Notes under the pieces: model-generated | What the model was told of the DNA's origin: nothing | What the model saw: the letters and a program-made list of their open reading frames with translations, nothing else | Databases searched by the model: none | In this document: in pieces, positions 16,435-25,447 of the stretch | How the letters are laid out: the number at the start of each line of letters is the position of its first letter | Numbering within the stretch: the first letter of the stretch is position 1 | Translations under genes and position numbers: made by a program | Assembly: GCF_000230895.2 (NCBI RefSeq) | Contig: NC_016604.1 | Coordinates: forward strand, 3,906,001-3,970,000 | Source of the DNA: Mycolicibacterium rhodesiae NBB3 | GTDB taxonomy: Bacteria; Actinomycetota; Actinomycetes; Mycobacteriales; Mycobacteriaceae | DNA: 64,000 nt | Direction of reading: 5' to 3'

Positions 16435-16468
16435 CACCGAGCGAAGCGAGAATCAGGACGGAGAATCC

Positions 16469-17704
16469 ATGTCAGACACTCTTGCCACAGAACACGTTTC
16501 GGCCGAGGTGCCCGAGTACCCGATGGAACGGGCCGCTCGTTGCCCCTTTGCGCCGCCGCTGCCGATGCTCGAGATGGGGGAGGCCAAGCCGCTGTCGCGA
16601 GTACGGATCTGGAATGGCACGACCCCGTGGCTGATCACCGGACATGAGGTGGCGCGTGCGCTGTTCTCGGACTCGCGCGTCAGTGTCGATGACCGGCGCG
16701 ACGGCTTCCCACACTGGAACGAGCACATGCTCTCGACGGTCAACAAGCGGCCCCGCTCGGTCTTCACCTCGGATGCCGAGGAGCACACCCGATTCCGCCG
16801 GATGTTGTCCAAGCCCTTCACGTTCAAGCGCGTCGAGGCGCTGCGTACCGCTATTCAGGAAGTCACCGATCAGTGCATCGACGAAATCCTGTCCGGGCCG
16901 CAGCCGGCCGACATCGTCGCCAAGCTCGCTCTGCCCGTGCCCACCAAGGTGATCAGCGAGATGCTCGGCGTCCCTTACGAGGACCACGAGTTCTTCCAGC
17001 ATCACGCCAACGTCGGACTGGCCCGATACGCGTCCGCCGAGGAGGGCCAGAAGGGGGCTATGAGCCTTCACAAATATCTGATCGATCTCGTCGAGAAGAA
17101 GATGGAGAACCCGTCTGAGGACGCCGTATCCGACCTCGCGGAGCGTGTCACCGCCGGTGAGATCAGCGTGAAGGAGGCGGCCCAGCTGGGCACCGGCCTG
17201 TTGATCGCCGGCCATGAGACGACGGCCAACATGATCGGCATCGGTGTGCTCGCGTTGCTGGAGAATCCCGAACAGGCGGCGCTCCTTCGCGATTCCGACG
17301 ATCCGAAGTTCATCGCCAACGCGGCCGAAGAGTTGATGCGTTACCTTTCGATCATCCAGAACGGCCAGCGACGCGTGGCGATCGAGGACATCGAGATCGC
17401 CGGCGAGACCATTCGCGCAGGCGAGGGCATCATCATCGATCTGGCCCCGGCGAACTGGGACGCCAGCGCCTACCCCGAACCGGACAAGCTGGACTTCACC
17501 CGCGACGCCAGCCAGCAGCTCGGGTTCGGCTACGGCAGACACCAGTGCGTCGGACAGCAGCTCGCCCGCGCCGAACTGCAGATCGTCTTCCACACCCTGC
17601 TGCGTCGCATCCCGACGCTCAAGTTGGCCATCCCGTTCGACGAGGTGCCCTTCAAGCACGACCGCCTCGCCTACGGCGTCTACGAACTTCCGGTGACCTG
17701 GTAG
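16469..17704 (+). CDS. Cytochrome P450 monooxygenase
   Basis: A 411-residue soluble bacterial P450. AGHETT in the I-helix lies at 247-252, the ExxR pair is Glu288/Arg291, and the haem loop FGYGRHQCVG carries the proximal Cys360. The ATG at 16469 follows a GGACGGAG ribosome-binding site; a longer open frame upstream overlaps the ferredoxin gene and is rejected. It is paired with the [3Fe-4S] ferredoxin just upstream. It probably hydroxylates the entry substrate of the following amidohydrolase/M24/CoA-transferase genes, though this is inference. Confidence 0.9.
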   Translation: MSDTLATEHVSAEVPEYPMERAARCPFAPPLPMLEMGEAKPLSRVRIWNGTTPWLITGHEVARALFSDSRVSVDDRRDGFPHWNEHMLSTVNKRPRSVFTSDAEEHTRFRRMLSKPFTFKRVEALRTAIQEVTDQCIDEILSGPQPADIVAKLALPVPTKVISEMLGVPYEDHEFFQHHANVGLARYASAEEGQKGAMSLHKYLIDLVEKKMENPSEDAVSDLAERVTAGEISVKEAAQLGTGLLIAGHETTANMIGIGVLALLENPEQAALLRDSDDPKFIANAAEELMRYLSIIQNGQRRVAIEDIEIAGETIRAGEGIIIDLAPANWDASAYPEPDKLDFTRDASQQLGFGYGRHQCVGQQLARAELQIVFHTLLRRIPTLKLAIPFDEVPFKHDRLAYGVYELPVTW

Positions 17705-17747
17705 GCACCGAAACAGCCTTCCTCACAGCCCGATTGGAGTAACAACG

Positions 17748-18944
17748 ATGTCAACACCAACAGTGCCATCTCCCACCCACCTCCCTACAACGCTCTATCC
17801 AGCCGAGGGCTTCGGCGCACCCAAGAACCGCCAAGGTCACGCTCCAAAGGAAGGTCTCACCGGGCTTCCCAAAGGCACCGAGATCTTCTCCGCGGACAAC
17901 CACATCTCGGTTGCCGACGACATCTTCTACGAGCGCTTCCCCGAGGAGCTCAAGGGTGCGGCACCGCGCATCTGGTACGAGGACGGCGCGTACATGGTCG
18001 GGATGAAGGGCAAGGCCTGGACCGGCGGTGACTTCGGTCGCGTGCTCATGCAGTACGACGACCTCGCGGGAGCCGCATCGAACAACATCGAGGCGCGCAT
18101 CCGTGAGCTCAAAGAGGACGGCATCGACACGGAATTGGCGTTTCCGAACGCGGTTCTCGCGCTGTTCCACTACCCGGACAAGTCCTTGCGTGAGCGCGTG
18201 TTCCGGATCTACAACGAGCACATCGCCGATCTTCAGGAACGCTCGAACGGACACTTCTACGGTGTCGGGCTGATCAACTGGTGGGATCCGAAGGGTACCC
18301 GTAGCACGCTCGAAGAACTGAAGTCGCTCGGTCTGAGGACTTTTCTGTTGCCGCTGAATCCCGGCAAGGACGATGAGGGGAACATCTACGACTACGGCAG
18401 CACCGACATGGATGCGGTGTGGGACGAGATCGAGGCGTCCGGTGTGCCGGTCAGCCACCACATCGGTGAGACTCCACCCAAGACGCCGTGCCAGAACAAC
18501 AGCGTCGTGGTGGGCATGATGGTCAACGTCGACTCGTTCCGCGAACAGTTCGCCAAGTACGTGTTCTCCGGAATCATCGACCGGCATCCTTCGCTGAAGA
18601 TCGGTTGGTTCGAGGGCGGGATCGCCTGGGTGCCAACCGCATTGCAGGACGCCGAGCACATGCTGGCTTCCTATCGGCACATGTTCAACCACGAACTGGA
18701 GCATCCGGTGCGCCACTACTGGGACCAGCACATGTGTGCCTCGTTCATGGTCGACCCACTCGGCCTGCAGTTGATCGATCGCATCGGAGTCGACAACGTG
18801 ATGTGGTCGTCGGACTACCCGCACAACGAGAGCACCTTTGGCTACAGCGAGAAGTCGTTGGCCTCGGTCGTGGAGGCGGTGGGTCCCGAGGACGCGGTGA
18901 AGATCGTGTCCACCAACATCAAGAACTTCCTGGGTATCTCGTGA
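17748..18944 (+). CDS. Amidohydrolase (metal-dependent TIM-barrel hydrolase or decarboxylase)
   Basis: A 398-residue member of the amidohydrolase-2 family. Residues 50-52 (DNH) replace the usual first metal motif, followed by HHIGE near 230 and SSDYPHNE near 353, whose Asp is the conserved C-terminal ligand. Relatives include C-C hydrolases and non-oxidative decarboxylases. GGAGTAA precedes the ATG. It is related to the protein at 48199-49494, which keeps a fuller DDH motif, and both head CoA-metabolism genes. The reaction is unknown; decarboxylation or C-C hydrolysis of an oxo acid is plausible. Confidence 0.83.
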   Translation: MSTPTVPSPTHLPTTLYPAEGFGAPKNRQGHAPKEGLTGLPKGTEIFSADNHISVADDIFYERFPEELKGAAPRIWYEDGAYMVGMKGKAWTGGDFGRVLMQYDDLAGAASNNIEARIRELKEDGIDTELAFPNAVLALFHYPDKSLRERVFRIYNEHIADLQERSNGHFYGVGLINWWDPKGTRSTLEELKSLGLRTFLLPLNPGKDDEGNIYDYGSTDMDAVWDEIEASGVPVSHHIGETPPKTPCQNNSVVVGMMVNVDSFREQFAKYVFSGIIDRHPSLKIGWFEGGIAWVPTALQDAEHMLASYRHMFNHELEHPVRHYWDQHMCASFMVDPLGLQLIDRIGVDNVMWSSDYPHNESTFGYSEKSLASVVEAVGPEDAVKIVSTNIKNFLGIS

Positions 18945-20182
18945 CGACGACGTTCGCCGCGGGAACGTCGCTGCTCGACATCCCGGACCTACCAGATCGC
19001 GCCAGGATGTACCGCGAATGCGGTGCCCGGCTGAGAGATTCCATGAAGGAGAAGGGCGTCGACGCGCTCGTACTGCTCGGCAACGGGAACGTCGTGTACG
19101 CGACCGGCGCCAGTTGGCCATTGTTGGATGCGGGCCTGTCGCACGTCGAGCGTCCGGTCGCGATCGTGCTCGCCGACGATGAGCATCCGCACCTGTACAT
19201 GCCGTTCGCCGAGGGCAGCGCGTTCGACACCGAAGTCCCCCCGGACCACGTCCACGGTCCGCTGTACCTCGAATTCGACGAGGGCGTCGATCATTTCGCG
19301 AAGGTACTCGGGGGCCTGGTCCCTCCGAATGCCTCGGTAGCAGTCGACGAACTCACCGGAGCGATGCGACGGGCAGCCGGAAGGTTGTTCCCAGCCGGGC
19401 CGCCGACGGATGCCGCACTCGTCGTGGGCCCAGCCAAGCTGGTCAAGACCCTCGACCAGATTGCCGCTGTCCGAAGGGCCTGCCGCATCACCGAGCAGGC
19501 CCTCGTCGACGTCCAGCCGTTCGTTGCCCCCGGTGTGAGCCAGATGGACCTTTCGGCGCGATTCGTCCGGCGGGCCTTCGAACTCGGCGCCACGACGAAC
19601 ATGATCGAAGCCATCTGGCAGGTGATGCCGACAACCCGCAGCAGCGGTGCGGTCTGGACCACCACCGGTGACCTGGCTCTGCCGTTGTTACCCACGGAGA
19701 AGCCGTTGGCCAAGGGTGACGTGTTGTGGACCGATATCAGCATCACCTTCGAGGGATACTGCTCCGATTGGGGGCGGACCTGGGTGGTGGGGGAGGACCC
19801 CACACCCGAACAGAACGCGAACTTCGCAAAGTGGCGGTCGATTCTCGACGCCGTGCTCGCGGTGACGAAGGCCGGCGCCACCGCCGGCGATCTGGCACGC
19901 GCGGCAATTGCGGCCAACGGCGGCACCAAGCCGTGGCTACCGCACTTCTACCTCGGTCACGGCATCGGCACCAACGCCGCCGAAATGCCGATGATCGGAA
20001 CGGATCTCGGCGAGCAGTTCGACGACAACTTCGTGTTCCCGGCGAACATGCTGCTGGTGCTCGAGCCCGTTGTCTGGGAGGACGGTACCGGCGGCTACCG
20101 CGCCGAAGAGATCGTGATCATCACCGAGGACGGCTACCAGTCGATCACGGATTACCCCTACGCGCCCTACGGACTGAGTTGA
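18941..20182 (+). CDS. M24-family (creatinase/aminopeptidase P-like) metallohydrolase, intact metal site
   Basis: A 413-residue protein with a creatinase-type N-terminal domain and a pita-bread C-terminal domain. The five M24 metal ligands are all present: Asp265 and Asp276 (in DIS and SDWGRT), His340 (LGHGIG), Glu375 (LEP) and Glu389 (RAEE). The GTG start overlaps the amidohydrolase stop. Family members split imidodipeptide or amidino C-N bonds (prolidase, creatinase, ectoine hydrolase). It lies beside a paralogue that lacks most of these ligands (20184-21317), so the two may form a heteromer. The substrate is unknown. Confidence 0.86.
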   Translation: MTTTFAAGTSLLDIPDLPDRARMYRECGARLRDSMKEKGVDALVLLGNGNVVYATGASWPLLDAGLSHVERPVAIVLADDEHPHLYMPFAEGSAFDTEVPPDHVHGPLYLEFDEGVDHFAKVLGGLVPPNASVAVDELTGAMRRAAGRLFPAGPPTDAALVVGPAKLVKTLDQIAAVRRACRITEQALVDVQPFVAPGVSQMDLSARFVRRAFELGATTNMIEAIWQVMPTTRSSGAVWTTTGDLALPLLPTEKPLAKGDVLWTDISITFEGYCSDWGRTWVVGEDPTPEQNANFAKWRSILDAVLAVTKAGATAGDLARAAIAANGGTKPWLPHFYLGHGIGTNAAEMPMIGTDLGEQFDDNFVFPANMLLVLEPVVWEDGTGGYRAEEIVIITEDGYQSITDYPYAPYGLS

Positions 20183-20183
20183 T

Positions 20184-21317
20184 ATGGCTGAAGAAATCGT
20201 CCCCGACGACCTCGCCCTGCGTACCGCGCGGCGTGAGCGCGCCATCGCTGAGATGGGTGCCCATGATCTCGACATCCTGGTACTGGGGCGTCAGGCCAAC
20301 GTCCGCTATGTGACGGGGGCGCCGCAACTCTGGGTCGCGGGCACCCGTCCTTTCGCGCCGATCTGCGTGCTTGTGCGCGCCACCGGTGAGATCCACCTCA
20401 ACAGCACGTGGGATGAGGGCATCCCCGAGGAGATCGGCCACGATCATCTCTACGGACTGGCCTGGAACCCCATGACGATGATCGAGGTGCTCAAGGGCAT
20501 CGACGGCGCGGCGACGGCGCGTCGCGTCGGAACCGATGCCATGTCACCGTCGTTCGCACAGCTGCTGCCGCTCGCGTTCCCCAACGCGGAACTCGTCGAT
20601 GCCGAGGTGGCGATGAAGGCGGCCAGGCGGACCAAGACGCCCGAGGAGATCCGGGTTCTACGAGGTGCACTCGGCGTCGCCGAGCGCGGCCTCGCGGCAG
20701 CGGTGTCGGAGCTTGCGGCGGGTACCACCGAACAGGCACTCAACGGCGTCCTCATGGAGGCGATGGCCGCGGGTGGATACAGCACCTCGGCGACCCAGGA
20801 CGGCGCGTGGATCACATCGCCCGACCACTCGTGGCGCGTCGGTCGGCGCGACCGCGTGATCGCCGAGGGCGACCTGGTGGCCTTCGCCGCCGGTGCGCTC
20901 GCCGACGGGTACGTCGGCGAGGTCGGCAGGACATGGCCGGTCGGTGACGTCCCAGGCGCGGATGCGCTCTTCAGCCGGTCGAATGAGCTGTGGGAGAGGC
21001 TGATCGACGCGTGCCGGCCCGGCGCGTCCGGGGGCGATCTGCTGGCCGCATACGACGCCGCGGGCGAGGCGCCGCCGCCGATTCCCGTCGCACACGGTCT
21101 CGGGCTCGGCTTCGACCCGCCGGTGATCTCGCCCGACCTGCCGGGTACCTCGGCGGATGAACGACTCGATCCGGGCACCGTGCTGGCAGTCACCGCCTAT
21201 GTGTGGGAACGCGGTGTCGGCGCGGTTTTCCGCCGCGACGCCGTCCTCATCGGCGAACAGGGACCCGAAGTGCTGACATCGAGTCCCACGCAGCGCTCAG
21301 CCGTTGCCACCTCCTGA
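20184..21317 (+). CDS. M24-family paralogue with degenerate metal site, probable pseudoenzyme
   Basis: A 377-residue protein collinear with its upstream neighbour. At the ligand positions it has Ala235, Glu246, His304, Thr337 and Arg351, against Asp265, Asp276, His340, Glu375 and Glu389 in the neighbour. Only the His is conserved and one Asp is changed to Glu. The surrounding fold motifs (DGY-x-GE-x-GRTW, AHGLGLG, YVWERG) are intact and the frame is undamaged, so it is not a decaying pseudogene. It may be a structural or regulatory partner of the active paralogue, or a metal-independent enzyme like creatinase, which also lacks metal. It starts 1 nt after the upstream stop. Confidence 0.82.
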   Translation: MAEEIVPDDLALRTARRERAIAEMGAHDLDILVLGRQANVRYVTGAPQLWVAGTRPFAPICVLVRATGEIHLNSTWDEGIPEEIGHDHLYGLAWNPMTMIEVLKGIDGAATARRVGTDAMSPSFAQLLPLAFPNAELVDAEVAMKAARRTKTPEEIRVLRGALGVAERGLAAAVSELAAGTTEQALNGVLMEAMAAGGYSTSATQDGAWITSPDHSWRVGRRDRVIAEGDLVAFAAGALADGYVGEVGRTWPVGDVPGADALFSRSNELWERLIDACRPGASGGDLLAAYDAAGEAPPPIPVAHGLGLGFDPPVISPDLPGTSADERLDPGTVLAVTAYVWERGVGAVFRRDAVLIGEQGPEVLTSSPTQRSAVATS

Positions 21318-21326
21318 GCGTCGTCG

Positions 21327-22286
21327 ATGACCGACGGGAGTTCTACTCGGGCGACGCCGCCGCCGGAGGAGATCGTGCTCTACGAAAAGGATCTCGACAC
21401 CAAGATCGCAACGATCACGTTCAACCGACCTGATCACCTGAACGCCCCGACGTCTGCGGCCCGCTTGCGGTACGCCGATCTGCTGCGCGGCGCCACCGTC
21501 GACGACGACGTCAAGGTCGTAGTGATCCGGGGGGTTGGCGACAACCTCGGCAGCGGGGCCGATCTGCCTGACTTCATGGCGGGGTCGGAAGCCGATCGGC
21601 TCGCCGAACTTCGGGTCGACGACCCCGGCGTCACCTATCCACCGCAGGGTTCATTCCGCCACGGCGCCACGATGGGACAGTGGTACGCCAATGCAGCGGC
21701 GGGCAACCGGGCACTGCAGGAGCTCAAGAAGATCAGCATCGTCGAGGCCAAGGGCTACTGCTACGGCTGGCACTTCTACCAGTGCGCCGACGCCGACCTC
21801 GTGATCTCCTCCGACGACGCACTTTTCGGCCACCCGTCGTTCCGCTACTACGGCTGGGGGCCGCGCATGTGGACCTGGGTGCTGACGATGGGACTGCGGC
21901 CGTTCCAGGAGATGGTCTTCACCGGTCGGCCGTTCACCGCCGAGGAGATGCTGGCTTGCAACTTCCTCAACAAGGTGGTCGCACGCGATCAGCTGGAGGC
22001 CGAGGTGGCCAAGTATGCGCTGGCGTGTGCGCGTAATCGCCCTGTCGACAGCGTCTTTCAGCAGAAGATGTTCTTCGAGGTCGTCAAGCAGTTCCAGGGT
22101 GAGTACATGGGCAGCCTGCTCTCGGCGATGTTCGAGTCGCTGGGTTCCACGGTCCGGCCGGACGAGGGCGATTTCATGCTCGGCGACGCCATCGACGCCG
22201 GACTCGCCGATTCGGTCAACGACAACGACGCGAAGTTTCCGCCGGAGTTTCGGCTGAGCAAGACCAGACGCGAAGAGGAGGAATAA
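21327..22286 (+). CDS. Enoyl-CoA hydratase/isomerase (crotonase) family protein
   Basis: A 319-residue crotonase, about 60 residues longer than typical. The ITFNRPDHLNAP start, the GSGADL oxyanion region and the ADLVISSDDALFGHP stretch mark the family. The two Glu residues of classical hydratases are not evident; the KGYCYGWHFYQCADAD helix has none at the expected place. It may therefore be an isomerase, a C-C hydrolase or another crotonase reaction. No strong ribosome-binding site is seen before the ATG. It is followed 2 bp later by the CoA-transferase gene. Confidence 0.82.
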   Translation: MTDGSSTRATPPPEEIVLYEKDLDTKIATITFNRPDHLNAPTSAARLRYADLLRGATVDDDVKVVVIRGVGDNLGSGADLPDFMAGSEADRLAELRVDDPGVTYPPQGSFRHGATMGQWYANAAAGNRALQELKKISIVEAKGYCYGWHFYQCADADLVISSDDALFGHPSFRYYGWGPRMWTWVLTMGLRPFQEMVFTGRPFTAEEMLACNFLNKVVARDQLEAEVAKYALACARNRPVDSVFQQKMFFEVVKQFQGEYMGSLLSAMFESLGSTVRPDEGDFMLGDAIDAGLADSVNDNDAKFPPEFRLSKTRREEEE

Positions 22287-22288
22287 CC

Positions 22289-24718
22289 GTGCCGACCGCG
22301 CCACCTCTGGACGGCTACACCGTCATCGACCTCTCCGTCGGGATCGCCGGCGCGTACTGCACCAAGTTGCTGGCCGACGGCGGCGCCACAGTTATCAAAG
22401 TCGAGTCATCCGAGGGCGATCCGCTGCGCCGGTGGTCGGCATCGGGCGCCGACATCGAACCGGATGACGACGGTGCGCTTTTCAACTTTCTGGCCTGTTC
22501 GAAGCACAGCGTGGTCGCCGATCCGGACTCCGACCTCGACTACGTCAACGCGTTGCTCGACGGCGCCGACGCAGTTGTCTGGTCACGTGGATCTATCGTC
22601 GCCGAGCACGTGGTGTTCACGCCCGCCGCGATCCGCTCCGCGCACCCGCACCTGACCGTCACCTCCATCACACCGTTCGGTCTCGAAGGACCCTGGGCCG
22701 ACAAACCTGCCACCGAGTTCACCCTGCAGGCATGGTCGGGCGGCGTGATCGGCCTCGGTCGCGGGTCGGCCGACCGCGCACCGGTATACGTGGGAGGGCA
22801 GGTCGGGGAGTATCTGGCCGGCGCGTACGCGAGCGCCGCGACGCTGGCCTCGAGGATGCGAGGCGGCGCCGAACTCGTCGACGTGTCGATGCTGGAGACC
22901 CAGATCCTCGGCCTCACCTACTATCCGGTGGCCTACTACGAGATGCTGGGCAGACCGTGGCGAGACGCGAGGCGGCTGACTGTGCCCGGGATCGCCCGCG
23001 CCAAGGACGGCCTGATCGACATCGGATGCGGGACCGCGCAGCAGTGGTTCGACCTGTGCGCGATGACCGGGCACCAGGACTGGATCGACGAGGACTCGCC
23101 GCTGTCGATCACGCAGCAGGCCAACGAAAAGGCCGACGAGCTCTACGGGTGGGTGCAGAGTCAGACCGTCGACGAGATCAGGGACCTCGCCACTGCGTTC
23201 CGGATCCCGAACGCCCCTGTTGCCAACGGCGCCAACATCACCGGCCTCGACCACTTCGTGGAACGTGGATCCTTCACGGTCAACCCCCGTGACGGTTTCG
23301 ATCAGCCCGGCCACCCCTACCGCACGACGCCACCGGTGCTTCGCGCACCGGAGCCCTCGCCGCGGCTGGGCGAACACACCGAGTTGTACCGCCGGCGAGA
23401 CAGCGGTCCGGGTCGCGAAAGCGGACATGCGGCAGCGCGAGACGCAGTCTCAACGGGATTGCCGTTCGACGGTCTACGTGTGCTGGATATGACGACCTTC
23501 TGGGCGGGCCCGTCGTGCACACACATCCTCGCCATGCTCGGCGCGGAGGTCATCCACGTGGAGTCGACGCGCCGGCCGGACGGTACGCGACTGATCGCGG
23601 GCATACCTGCGACCGAAGAACTGTGGTGGGAGAAATCGCCGATCTTCTCCGGACTCAACACGAACAAGAAGGGTCTGTCGCTCGACCTGCAGAGCGCCGC
23701 TGGTCGCGACCTGCTCAACCGTCTCATCGGGACCTGCGATGTGATCGTCGAGAACTTCACCCCCCGCGTAGTCGATCAGATGGGGCTGGATTTTGCTGCA
23801 GTGCAAGCGATTCGGCCTGACATCGTCATGCTGCGAATGCCCGGCTTCGGGCTGGACGGTCCGTGGCGCGACAACCCGGCCTTTGCGTACGTGATCGAGG
23901 CGGCATCCGGGATCAGCTGGCTGACCGGCTATCCCGACCGCAACCCGTACGAGCCCTATTCGGTCGGGGATCCGAACGCGGGCATTCACGCACTCAACGC
24001 CCTGCTGATAGCACTGGAACACCGCCGCGGGACGGGGCAGGGAGTGCTCGTCGAGGCCGCGATGGTCGATGCCGCGATCAACGTCGCCGCCGAACAGGTC
24101 ATCGAGTACTCCGCCTACGGTGCGCTGCTGGAGCGCGACGGCAACCGCGGACCGACTGCGGCACCGCAGAACCTGTACCGCACCAACGAGATCGACGAGT
24201 TCGACCGCGCAGATTGCTGGGTCGCGGTGGCGGTCACGACTGACCAACAGTGGCTGGGACTGTGCGAAGCCGTCGGACGCCGCGACTGGACGACGGACCC
24301 CGACTTGAGCACCGCCGAGGGTAGGCGCACCCGTCACGACACGATCGATGAGCACCTCGCCGCCTGGTGCAGTGACCGGACCGGCGACGACATCGTCGAG
24401 GCCCTGTGGAAGCACGGTGTGCCGGTGGCGAAGGTCATGCAACCGCACCGCCAGACCGAGATTCCGCAGCTCGCCGCGCGTGGGTTCTTCGAGGACGTGG
24501 GACATCCGGTCAACGCGCGCACGCCGCACAGCACGTTGCCGTTCACCTTTTCGCGTGGCCCGGAGCGAGTCCACGTACAGCCTGCTCCGCTACTCGGTCA
24601 GCACAATCACCAACTCCTGACCGAGCTCGGCGTCACCGCCGAAGAGATCGCCGACCTCGAGGACCAGGGCGTGCTCGGGAATGCACCGGCGATGGGGCCG
24701 CGTAAAGCCAAGGTATGA
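22289..24718 (+). CDS. Tandem-fused class III CoA-transferase (CaiB/BaiF), two domains
   Basis: An 809-residue protein made of two CaiB-type domains, about residues 1-370 and 390-790; normal family members are about 400 residues and form interlocked dimers. Both halves start with the family signature (YTVIDLS-GIAGAYCTKLLAD; LRVLDMTTFWAGPSCTHILAM). At the catalytic-Asp position, domain 2 has Asp594 (AMVDAAIN) while domain 1 has Glu203 (SMLETQI). Only one active site may therefore use the standard Asp-acyl anhydride route. The enzyme moves CoA between acids. A GTG start follows GAGGAGG. It ends the P450 operon and probably activates a pathway acid. Confidence 0.88.
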   Translation: MPTAPPLDGYTVIDLSVGIAGAYCTKLLADGGATVIKVESSEGDPLRRWSASGADIEPDDDGALFNFLACSKHSVVADPDSDLDYVNALLDGADAVVWSRGSIVAEHVVFTPAAIRSAHPHLTVTSITPFGLEGPWADKPATEFTLQAWSGGVIGLGRGSADRAPVYVGGQVGEYLAGAYASAATLASRMRGGAELVDVSMLETQILGLTYYPVAYYEMLGRPWRDARRLTVPGIARAKDGLIDIGCGTAQQWFDLCAMTGHQDWIDEDSPLSITQQANEKADELYGWVQSQTVDEIRDLATAFRIPNAPVANGANITGLDHFVERGSFTVNPRDGFDQPGHPYRTTPPVLRAPEPSPRLGEHTELYRRRDSGPGRESGHAAARDAVSTGLPFDGLRVLDMTTFWAGPSCTHILAMLGAEVIHVESTRRPDGTRLIAGIPATEELWWEKSPIFSGLNTNKKGLSLDLQSAAGRDLLNRLIGTCDVIVENFTPRVVDQMGLDFAAVQAIRPDIVMLRMPGFGLDGPWRDNPAFAYVIEAASGISWLTGYPDRNPYEPYSVGDPNAGIHALNALLIALEHRRGTGQGVLVEAAMVDAAINVAAEQVIEYSAYGALLERDGNRGPTAAPQNLYRTNEIDEFDRADCWVAVAVTTDQQWLGLCEAVGRRDWTTDPDLSTAEGRRTRHDTIDEHLAAWCSDRTGDDIVEALWKHGVPVAKVMQPHRQTEIPQLAARGFFEDVGHPVNARTPHSTLPFTFSRGPERVHVQPAPLLGQHNHQLLTELGVTAEEIADLEDQGVLGNAPAMGPRKAKV

Positions 24719-24726
24719 CTCCCGGA

Positions 24727-25380
24727 TCATCGAAGGACCAGAGGCAATTTCGATGCGAGCCTGCCGAGGCGAGCCCTTTCCGCATCGGTCGGTTCTCGAC
24801 GACCGGTGCCGATCAGTAGCGCATCCCTGTCGGAAAACGACTCAGGGAAGGCGACGCCGGCGATCTTTTCCAGCATCCAGCGCGATTGGGCGAGTCCCGG
24901 CGCGGACGGGTCTGCTACGTCCGGCAGGTTCGCAGTCAGGTCTAGATGATGCAGCGTCCACTCCAGGACATAGGCGGACAAGTAGTCACTTGCGGTGAGT
25001 ACCTGGTCGCGCGTCCTCACCGCCATGGCCGGGTCGCACAGTTCGGCGGCTCGGCCGGCGGCCGCGCCCACATCATCGAGATGGAATTTGAGCAGCCACG
25101 GCTCCTCATACGCTTTGGCCAGCCGGACGATCAGCGCGTCGAGCGGGTCGTCGACCGACGGCCCGTCGGCGACCGTCCAATAGCTCACCGCGTCTCGGGT
25201 CGGTTCTGTTTCCGCGGGGGTAACCAGCGTGATCAGGACATCCTGGGCGTCGATCACCAGGTGGCACACCAAGTCCCGCACGAGCCAACCGGCGCACCCG
25301 GACGGTTGCGCGAAGCTTGTGTCGGGCAGTTCGGCCACCGCCGTACGCAACGCAGTCCAACAATGCGAGAACAGGTGCAT
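24727..25380 (-). CDS. Maleylpyruvate isomerase N-terminal-like (DinB-fold) protein
   Basis: A 217-residue four-helix-bundle protein of the mycothiol-dependent maleylpyruvate isomerase/DinB superfamily. The VCHLVIDAQD motif near residue 40 and a later WTLHHLDL carry the His residues that bind metal in this fold. In actinobacteria these proteins are often mycothiol-dependent enzymes or have no known substrate. It is convergent with the CoA-transferase gene (8 bp apart) and divergent from an SDR gene, with a perfect 7-bp inverted repeat between. The function is unproven. Confidence 0.78.
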   Translation of the reverse strand: MHLFSHCWTALRTAVAELPDTSFAQPSGCAGWLVRDLVCHLVIDAQDVLITLVTPAETEPTRDAVSYWTVADGPSVDDPLDALIVRLAKAYEEPWLLKFHLDDVGAAAGRAAELCDPAMAVRTRDQVLTASDYLSAYVLEWTLHHLDLTANLPDVADPSAPGLAQSRWMLEKIAGVAFPESFSDRDALLIGTGRREPTDAERARLGRLASKLPLVLR

Positions 25381-25407
25381 TGCCGCAAATTAGCAGTCGA
25401 CTGTGGC

Positions 25408-25429
25408 TTCAGCAGTGCGCCTTGCTGAA
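25408..25429. promoter_or_regulatory. Inverted repeat between divergent genes
   Basis: TTCAGCA (25408-25414) and TGCTGAA (25423-25429) form a perfect 7-bp inverted repeat with an 8-bp spacer. It lies 28 bp before the DinB-like gene and 19 bp before the SDR gene. An operator shared by both is plausible. Confidence 0.4.
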
Positions 25430-25447
25430 AGCGGTTAGCCTCGATCG

